This document shows positions 58,086-64,000 of a stretch of DNA of 64,000 bases, one piece after another. The stretch is taken from the NCBI GenBank assembly GCA_011317545.1, contig WUJK01000008.1, positions 806,001 to 870,000 of the forward strand, written 5' to 3'. Below the pieces are notes generated by a model. That model had not been told where the DNA came from. It searched no databases and saw only the letters and a list, made by a program, of their open reading frames with translations. The DNA comes from Coniella vitis (taxonomy: Eukaryota > Ascomycota > Sordariomycetes > Diaporthales > Schizoparmaceae). Each line of letters begins with the position of its first letter. The first letter of the stretch is position 1. A program made the position numbers and the translations under genes.

Positions 58086-59497
58086 TGTGAAAATGTTTGT
58101 GTCGGGTAGTGGTGGTGGAAGGTTGTCGGAGTTCGGGATCTCGAAAGCTTGCAGTTCGGAGGAGAGTTCTCGAGCGAAATGCAGGATAATTCGGCGTAAC
58201 GGGACAGTGGCCAAATAGCAACGGAGCGGCAGCGGCAGCAACGTCAAGGAAGGAATGCGGACCTAGTGTTGAAAAGTTACCAGGACGTGCCTTGGGAGGG
58301 GATTCGGTCGTTCGGTCGGTCGGTCGGTGCGTTCAAGCGAAAGAGAAAAAGGAAGCGAGACCAAAAGTTTAGAGGGGGACGAGGAGGAGGAGAACTCGGG
58401 TCGGAAGATTAATCTTTGGGCCCCTTCAGCACGGCAGCGGCTTCATTAGTTGGCGCGGCGCACTGTTGCTCCAGCCTGGCGGGCGGGCGGGAGGGGCCTG
58501 GGTAGTGGTAGTGTGCCAGCTCCTGGTCCCTTGAAGCCACGGTGCAACAGCCGCTACTAGTATGTGCACTACAAATCATGGCCTTGCCATTGGCTCGCAC
58601 CCTCACCATCGTTCGACTCGGCTCGTGGATTTTCCAGGCCAGCGCAGCAAACAGCAGGGGCCACGACTCGACAGTGCTTGTACTCAGTACTAGCAAATGG
58701 GCTGAATCTACTGCAGAATTTGCAATCATTTCCAGTCTAGAAGTCAGTACTGAGTACATTGCAGACAGGCAACGGGTTGCACTTCTGCTCCGCTTCCGAG
58801 ATAGCATAACCTGCGCGCTGGGCTGCTAAGAAACTACCAGCCGATGATGAACGGGCAATCTGGCATGGTTTTCCGGCATGTTCGGGGATTTCAGTGCGGT
58901 TACATTGCCGACTTAGTGTACCGTTTTGCGCCTCCATCAACAGATCATCGAAAGAGAAGCATCTGGCAATCATTGTCGACTCTACAAAGACGTCTTCTAC
59001 TGGTACTTGGCATCACCTTTGCCAGCCTATCGCTTATGTATACATCGTATATTACTACAAGTGTACGCATCAGATGCGGTGGAGATTCGGTTTCTTGGCC
59101 AAAGAACGAGGTCCACATCAGAGGTGTTTCAAAATATACATAGTACTTCCCCAGTGCCTAGAGCATGAGTGATGGTGATTGGAATGATAGATTGAAGACG
59201 CAAGTCAAGGCACTATATCGCATTGTATAAACATAACAAGACTGGCATCCGGGAGTGCAGGAATTCTACTAACTCGCGCAGATGAGCTCGCCTCTGTTTG
59301 CGCACTCGGTGATACTTCGACAACACAATGCTAAGGCTATTCCGAACGTTTCGACTTCCTACGGCATTAGTCTGTACGAACAACAATTACCATGAGACTT
59401 CATCGATACCCACAGCCCTGCAGAGCGCTCCCAATATTACAGAGCATGCTATTGGTTCCTTGTGTCTGCAATGCTTCTTGTACGGTATGTTGCCCAA
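58086..59497. other. Intergenic region
   Basis: About 1.4 kb. It contains the cytochrome b5 promoter side, a GGTC-type repeat (about 58300-58328) and TATACATAGTACTTC at 59135. No gene is supported. Confidence 0.4.
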
Positions 59498-60777
59498 TCA
59501 CCTCCGCGAGCTGCCACCGCCAATGTCCTGGCCTAACCTATAGCTGGTAACCTTGTCCCACTCAATCTTCTGCCGTGTCACGGGCAATTGTCGCCGCAGG
59601 CCCTTGAAGGCGCCCTCGCTGAGGCTCGTGAAGCCCTTGTTCAATTCCTCCTGGTATTTCTTTTCGGCGGCCGCAATCTCCTTGGCAATAGCGCTACCCG
59701 TACCCGAGGGGATCGACGCCGTCACCGTCTTGTTGGTCTGCAGCCGCACATTGCCGTCCTCATAGTAGTGCACGTCCACCTTGATGGAGCCTTCGAGTGA
59801 GTTTTCGGACGGGTCGAAAAGATAAAGGGAGCGCCAACGGCCGTTCCTGGATTCGCGAGCAAGTCAAAGTCAGACCAAGCCTCCTGATACACTGGCCACG
59901 CGTTCTTATAATAAGCGTAGATGATGTGTAGAGAGATCTGCCTCTTACCAAAAGTTGTTGGGGCTGTACTTGTTGCCCACAACGATGATGGCCAGTTTGG
60001 AATCACCCTCGGTAGGGTAGACGCCGTAGGCTGCATTGGGGAAGTGCTCCTTGACATATGTCTCCAAGCTCTTTTGGGTAGATTTCCTGTTTTATTGTAC
60101 GTGATCGTTCGTCAGCACACCGCTCTCGTCTTCTTGATCCATCTTATAGCATGATTTGGAAAATATATATATATATATATATATATATCTCCTTGTCCAC
60201 AACGTAGAGGCAAATACGCACACTAGATCAGAGTGTTGGCTCTCGAGCGCATGGCTCTGCACGCCACTCGCCTTTTGCGTAGCATGGTCAAAGTCGAAAC
60301 TGGAAGAGTTTGCAATGTCGTAATACCGCCCGTCGCCGAGCGCATTGTGCGAGCTGACAATGACGGCCTCGCTGCTGCCAGGCAGCTTCACCGTAGCGAA
60401 TTGCTCTTCATTATACTTTTGAAACGCGGGGCCCAGCTCCTTGACGATACTCGGTTCGGATATTGTAAGGGCTTTGATATCTGTGTGGTGGTGTCATAGT
60501 CTCGCGGTCAATTTCAAGGGCTTTCGTGCGAGAGAGAGAAGGTGGGCGAGCGGATGATACTCGGATGGAGGAGGGTTGGCAGCGGTCACGCCCGACGGGG
60601 AGGGCTACTTGCCTGCGACGACATCTGCGAGCTTCAAAGATGGTCAGCGACGTTGTCTCGGTAGGATTCAAGGGCGTGGAGTGCGAGTGGACGGAGGGGT
60701 GAGGGGATATGGGGACGCACCTCTCCTGGGGGAGCGTCTTCCACGAAGGAGGACACCCACTCTACACTCTCAGACAT
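59498..60777 (-). CDS. CAP1: F-actin-capping protein subunit alpha
   Basis: Exons 60777-60721, 60631-60613, 60480-60222, 60086-59949 and 59846-59498 encode 273 residues. With the beta subunit the protein caps actin filament barbed ends. The start MSESVEWVSSFVEDAPPGE and LADVVADIKAL are joined through a 19-nt exon. Later blocks are ALGDGRYYDI, YVKEHFPNAAYGVYP, NNFWNGRWRSLYLFDP, GSIKVDVHYYEDGNVRLQTN and FKGLRRQLPVTRQKIEW. Intron 2 starts with GCAAGT instead of GT, a GC-AG intron; the other three are GT-AG. Intron 3 contains an (AT)n run. Length, order and phases match the family well. Confidence 0.92.
60162..60188. repeat. (AT)n microsatellite in capping protein intron 3
   Basis: About 12 AT units lie wholly inside the intron between exons 3 and 4. 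Confidence 0.9.
60613..60631 (-). other. 19-nt exon next to a GC-AG intron
   Basis: The exon encodes LADVVA plus one base. It is flanked by an acceptor TTTGAAG on its 5' side and the non-canonical donor GCAAGT on its 3' side. Skipping it would remove part of a conserved segment. Confidence 0.8.
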
Positions 60778-61320
60778 TGTTTCAACAAGGCGAATTGTTC
60801 TCGCGGTGACTTGGGCGACCGGAGAATTCGATGCCAAAGATGAGTTGCAGGAAACAACCAGAAACTCAGCTCTACTGCGCAAATAGATGAAAGAGTGTCG
60901 TCAAGATTGGATGTACGGATCGTTGTTGGAGCTGGCAGGCCGTCATCCCTGAGCGTGTTCCAGACACCAAGTCACCGCAGCCCAGACCCCTGCTCATTGG
61001 CGGGGCTGTGGGGTAGCCTTTGGTCACAAGCCGAAGGAACGACTTGATGATGAGGCCCGTCCTGAGAATTTAACAATGGAGAATTTCAATGGATGAATGT
61101 AAATGTCAATACCGGGAGGTCTCTCTTGCAGTTCTAGCTCTCTATGAATATTGCTGCTCATCGTATGGGAACTTTGCTCTTAAGGAAATCAAACAATAGG
61201 TACTATCCGTCAGTGGGTTCTGAAGAAGTCCTGCTTGCAAGTTATGCAGTGAACCACGTCTCACTGTGTACATGGGTATTCCCCAGCAGGAAGAATTCTA
61301 ACGCGCCCTCCATCATCACA
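60778..61320. other. Intergenic region capping protein / E1 beta
   Basis: About 540 bases between two minus-strand genes, with no supported gene. Confidence 0.35.
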
Positions 61321-62643
61321 TCAATACTGTAACGCCTTCTTGATTCCGTCGTATATCCCTACCGAAGTTAGCTCCCACACATGCAAACGAAAACAAGACA
61401 GGATAGAGAAGACGCATGCAGCGCCTAAAGGAAGAGCGAGAAATCACTTACTTGCAACATCTGGTATGTTAAACTTTTCATAAATCAATGGCGTGGGTAT
61501 ACTCCATCCCGCAAGTCGCAGCACGGGAGCCTCCATCCGTACAAAAGTCGCCGGATCTTCCTGGATAGCCGCCGCAATCTCGGCGCCAACACCAGCATTC
61601 ACCATGGATTCGTGCACGACAATGCATCTGCCCGTCTTTTGCACGCTCTTGAACACTGTCTCCCGGTCCCATGGGTAGATAGTCCTCAAGTCCACGAGCT
61701 CAACGCTAATACCTAGGTCCTGTTCCGCCTGCTTGATGGCGTCCAGGCAGAGATACAGCGGCTGGCCGTACGACACAATCGTCACATCTTTGCCCTCCTT
61801 GAGAACCTCGGCTTTTGACAGCGGCAGCTCATAGGCCGCCACAGGGACCTGCTCGACTGCTGCACGGTACAGTACCTTGGGCTCCATAAACACAACAGGA
61901 TCGTTGCTTCGAATCGCGGCAAGCAACAAACCCTTCGCCTGCAGCGGGCTGCGCGGCATGACGACTCTCCATCCAGGGATATGCGTAAATAGTGCCTCGG
62001 GGCTCTGCGAATGGTATAGCGCGCCGTGGCCGACGGCGCCGCAAGGCATGCGCACTGTCAGGCCGCCGACGTGTCGTCCACAAGTCCCATCGCGGTAGCG
62101 GAATTTGGCCGCTTCGTTAACCATTTGGTCAAAGGCGGGGAAGACATAGTCAGCGAACTGGATCTCGGCAATGGGGCGCATTCCTTCAGCAGCAGCACCA
62201 ATGGCAAAGCCCATGATGCCTTGTTCGGACAGTGGGGTGTTGAATACGCGGTCGGCGCCGTACGTCTCGGCCAGCTTCATGGAGCAGCGGAAGACGCCGC
62301 CAAAGGCGACATCTTCGCCAAAGAGGAGAACGGACTCGTCTTCTGCGAGAGCGATAGAGAGGGCGTCATTGACGGCTTGGAATAGATTCATGCGTTTTGT
62401 GGGTTGATCGCGGACGGAGGCAGGCAGCTCGGGATTGTGCAGCGCGCTGTGGGAGGTGTGTGCTAAAAGAGGCGTAGTGCTGTAGTCGACGGGGAGGTTG
62501 AGCTTTGCGTTTGGAGGGTAGGTTGAGTATCGTCGCTTGGAAAAGACACATGATAAGGGTATCAATGGTCTTATGAGCGAAACCGAGACAGACGTGCGGG
62601 TTGTGGCCGCCCTCGTGAGAGGACGCAGGATGTCGCTCTTCAT
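61321..62643 (-). CDS. Branched-chain 2-oxoacid dehydrogenase E1 subunit beta
   Basis: Exons 62643-61452 and 61358-61321 encode 409 residues. The mitochondrial E1 alpha2-beta2 enzyme uses thiamine diphosphate to decarboxylate branched-chain 2-oxo acids from Val, Leu and Ile. Family blocks are LLFGEDVAFGGVFRCS, NTPLSEQGIMGFAIGAA, EIQFADYVFPAFDQ, GHGALYHSQSPEA, DLRTIYPWD and VHESMVNAGVGAEIAA. The first 40 residues are Arg/Ser/Thr-rich, a likely presequence. The last codons of the long frame contain a GTAAGTGA donor; splicing to an acceptor GGTAG (93-nt intron) replaces a premature SK-stop with IPDVARIYDGIKKALQY, the usual end of this family. The spliced form is therefore preferred. Confidence 0.93.
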
Positions 62644-63533
62644 GGCAGATCGAGTCGGGGTTTCGAAGGGAGAAGCGGTAGTGATTGCAGTGGACGATGG
62701 CCTCGTTTGTCTGTGAAAAAGGGAACAGGACTGGATCTCTCGACAGTGAGCGAGCCCATCGCTCCGCGGGCGTGGATCAACCCCTTCGGCATGACGGGCG
62801 AGAGTCTGTAGGTGTATGGTAGGACGTGCGGGCGCGGCTATTCACGGTCTGGGGGTTTTGGTGTCTGGGGTAAGCCTGGCTTTGTACTTTGTCATTTGGT
62901 AACCGCAGCAGCAGCAGATCAAAGCAATCCGGGGCTGTGACGCCCGCGGGGTAAGTGCGGTTGTACCTGGGTAGACAGGTGTGGCTGCTTGTGGCGTGTT
63001 CCCTGTCCTGCCTGTCTCCTTTGCTCCTCTCTTGCCCTGATCCTTGTCAGCGTCCCTGTCGCTCCTCCCCGGCAGCTCGGCACCAGCCGCTGGACCCCTG
63101 TCGCTTCCAAGACCCCACCCCAGCCTCTCTGGAATTTACCCTGCGAGACGAGAACCAGCCACCCAGTAATAACGCAAGGCTGAGGTGAAGGCTATACCAT
63201 GTAGAGAGGCGAAGGAAACTGTGGAATCGTTCAAGCAGTGGTTAATGTTCTTTTCCCCTTTCTGACGTAGGGACTGCTGCTGCAGGTTTTTATATACTAT
63301 ATACCCTTGACAAAGGCTTGGCGTCTTCTCCTTGCCTTTCTTGCATGTGTGGCTGATCTTCTCTTATATATTTGCATGCAAACGATCTGTGAGCAGGGGG
63401 CCATGCTGCAGGCATTGGTCTAGAGAACTGTCTATCTTTTCTTTATCCTACCTCTATCGTCCCATATATTTTCCTGGCCTTCGTGAGGTCCACTGTCACA
63501 CACACACACACAACAACAACAGCTCGGCCCGAC
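62644..63533. promoter_or_regulatory. Divergent intergenic region
   Basis: About 890 bases between divergent genes. A (CA)n tract that turns into CAACAACAAC lies just upstream of the last gene's ATG (63497-63520). No gene is visible. Confidence 0.4.
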
Positions 63534-64000
63534 ATGGCGGACCACCGCGAGTCCAGAAGACCTCGCGAGCCAGGCGAAGCACGGCACAATAAACATCGCT
63601 CCAGATCCCGCCAACATGGCTCCTCGGAGGCGAGGCGGTCCACAGGCCAACACTCTTCTCGTCAGACCCTATCCATGGATGCGCTAGCCGCACTCGACGA
63701 GGCTAACGCGAGGGGTCTCAGCAATACTACTGCTACCCACATACGCATGTCAAGAGACAGAGACACAGAGGCTGAGGAGGAGCTAGAGAGACGCATCCGC
63801 CATGAACGCAGGGAACGAAGGAGGCGAGAATCACGGGCACGCGTTGACCGCGACGAGTACCGACAGGTCGAGCCAGACAGTCCTAGACGGCAACACCAAC
63901 ATCGCCATCGTCGCGAGTCACGGTCTCATTCTTCTGCGCCAAGAGTAGCAGCAGCCGCAGCAGCAGCATTAGCAGCCGATGAGGATGTGGATGCCGCTGG
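63534..64000 (+). CDS. Arg/Ser/Glu-rich protein, N-terminal part (runs off window)
   Basis: The frame opens at ATG 63534 and stays open for 155 codons to the window end. The visible part is very basic and charged: MADHRESRRPREPGEARHNK, HSSRQTLSMDALAALDEANA, a Glu/Arg-rich helix-prone block (RRIRHERRERRRRES), a His/Arg block and an Ala run followed by acidic residues. I do not recognise a domain. Long cytoplasmic tails of this type, with an S-x-DALA-L motif, precede the membrane anchor of fungal exo-1,3-beta-glucanase D-type proteins, so that is one possibility, but it is only a resemblance. The rest of the gene is outside the window. Confidence 0.55.
   Translation, partial: MADHRESRRPREPGEARHNKHRSRSRQHGSSEARRSTGQHSSRQTLSMDALAALDEANARGLSNTTATHIRMSRDRDTEAEEELERRIRHERRERRRRESRARVDRDEYRQVEPDSPRRQHQHRHRRESRSHSSAPRVAAAAAAALAADEDVDAA

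Noticed and set aside
1..64000. CRISPR arrays, bacterial-type operons, rRNA genes, intact transposons
   Set aside because: No regularly spaced direct repeats, no transposase or reverse transcriptase motifs and no rRNA sequence were seen.

Overview
The window is nuclear DNA of a filamentous ascomycete (Pezizomycotina). The protein-coding genes carry short introns with fungal GTRNGT donors, CTRAC-type branch sites and YAG acceptors. The gene set is typical of this group: an ERT1/AcuK-type Zn2Cys6 activator, FMP52, fungal F-actin capping protein alpha and a tail-anchored cytochrome b5. Sordariomycetes is my best guess from the protein flavour and from the dispersed TACATAGTA and TACCTAGGTA motifs, but the class is not proven. 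No viral, bacterial or intact transposon genes are visible. I could not run searches: gene names rest on recognised motifs, and splice sites were placed by hand and checked for reading phase.

Layout. 1-13.5 kb is gene-dense: a partial acidic PHD-finger protein (-), a complex I MWFE/NDUFA1-like subunit with a 4-nt microexon (+), the tRNA thiolation enzyme NCS6/CTU1 (-), ribosomal protein eL8 (+), a beta-carbonic anhydrase (+), an ornithine cyclodeaminase/mu-crystallin family protein (+), a SET-domain protein (-) and a Ser/Arg-rich hypothetical (-). 13.5-17.5 kb has no convincing gene. 17.5-20.4 kb holds an MFS transporter whose last four exons are spread over long introns. 20.4-25.7 kb is gene-free and lies upstream of ERT1 (25.7-28.1 kb). 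28.8-41.4 kb is dense again: an SDR, riboflavin kinase, thymidylate synthase, FMP52, a RING protein, a small mitochondrial protein, COQ3 and RIB3. 41.4-50.3 kb is a second gene-poor desert, upstream of a four-finger C2H2 transcription factor. 53.2-64.0 kb holds a DsbA/FrnE-like thioredoxin-fold protein, TFIIE beta, cytochrome b5, capping protein alpha, branched-chain 2-oxoacid dehydrogenase E1 beta and the start of a basic Arg/Ser-rich protein.

No biosynthetic cluster or operon-like system is present. Many genes share a mitochondrial, cofactor or carbon-metabolism theme (complex I, COQ3, E1 beta, FMP52, RIB3, riboflavin kinase, ERT1), but they are interspersed with unrelated housekeeping genes.

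The most unusual signals are the 4-nt microexon, a GC-AG intron next to a 19-nt exon, a (CAA)n tract touching the FMP52 start codon, and a short near-palindromic motif (TACATAGTA / TACTATGTA) repeated about twenty times in non-coding DNA, densest in the desert before the C2H2 gene.
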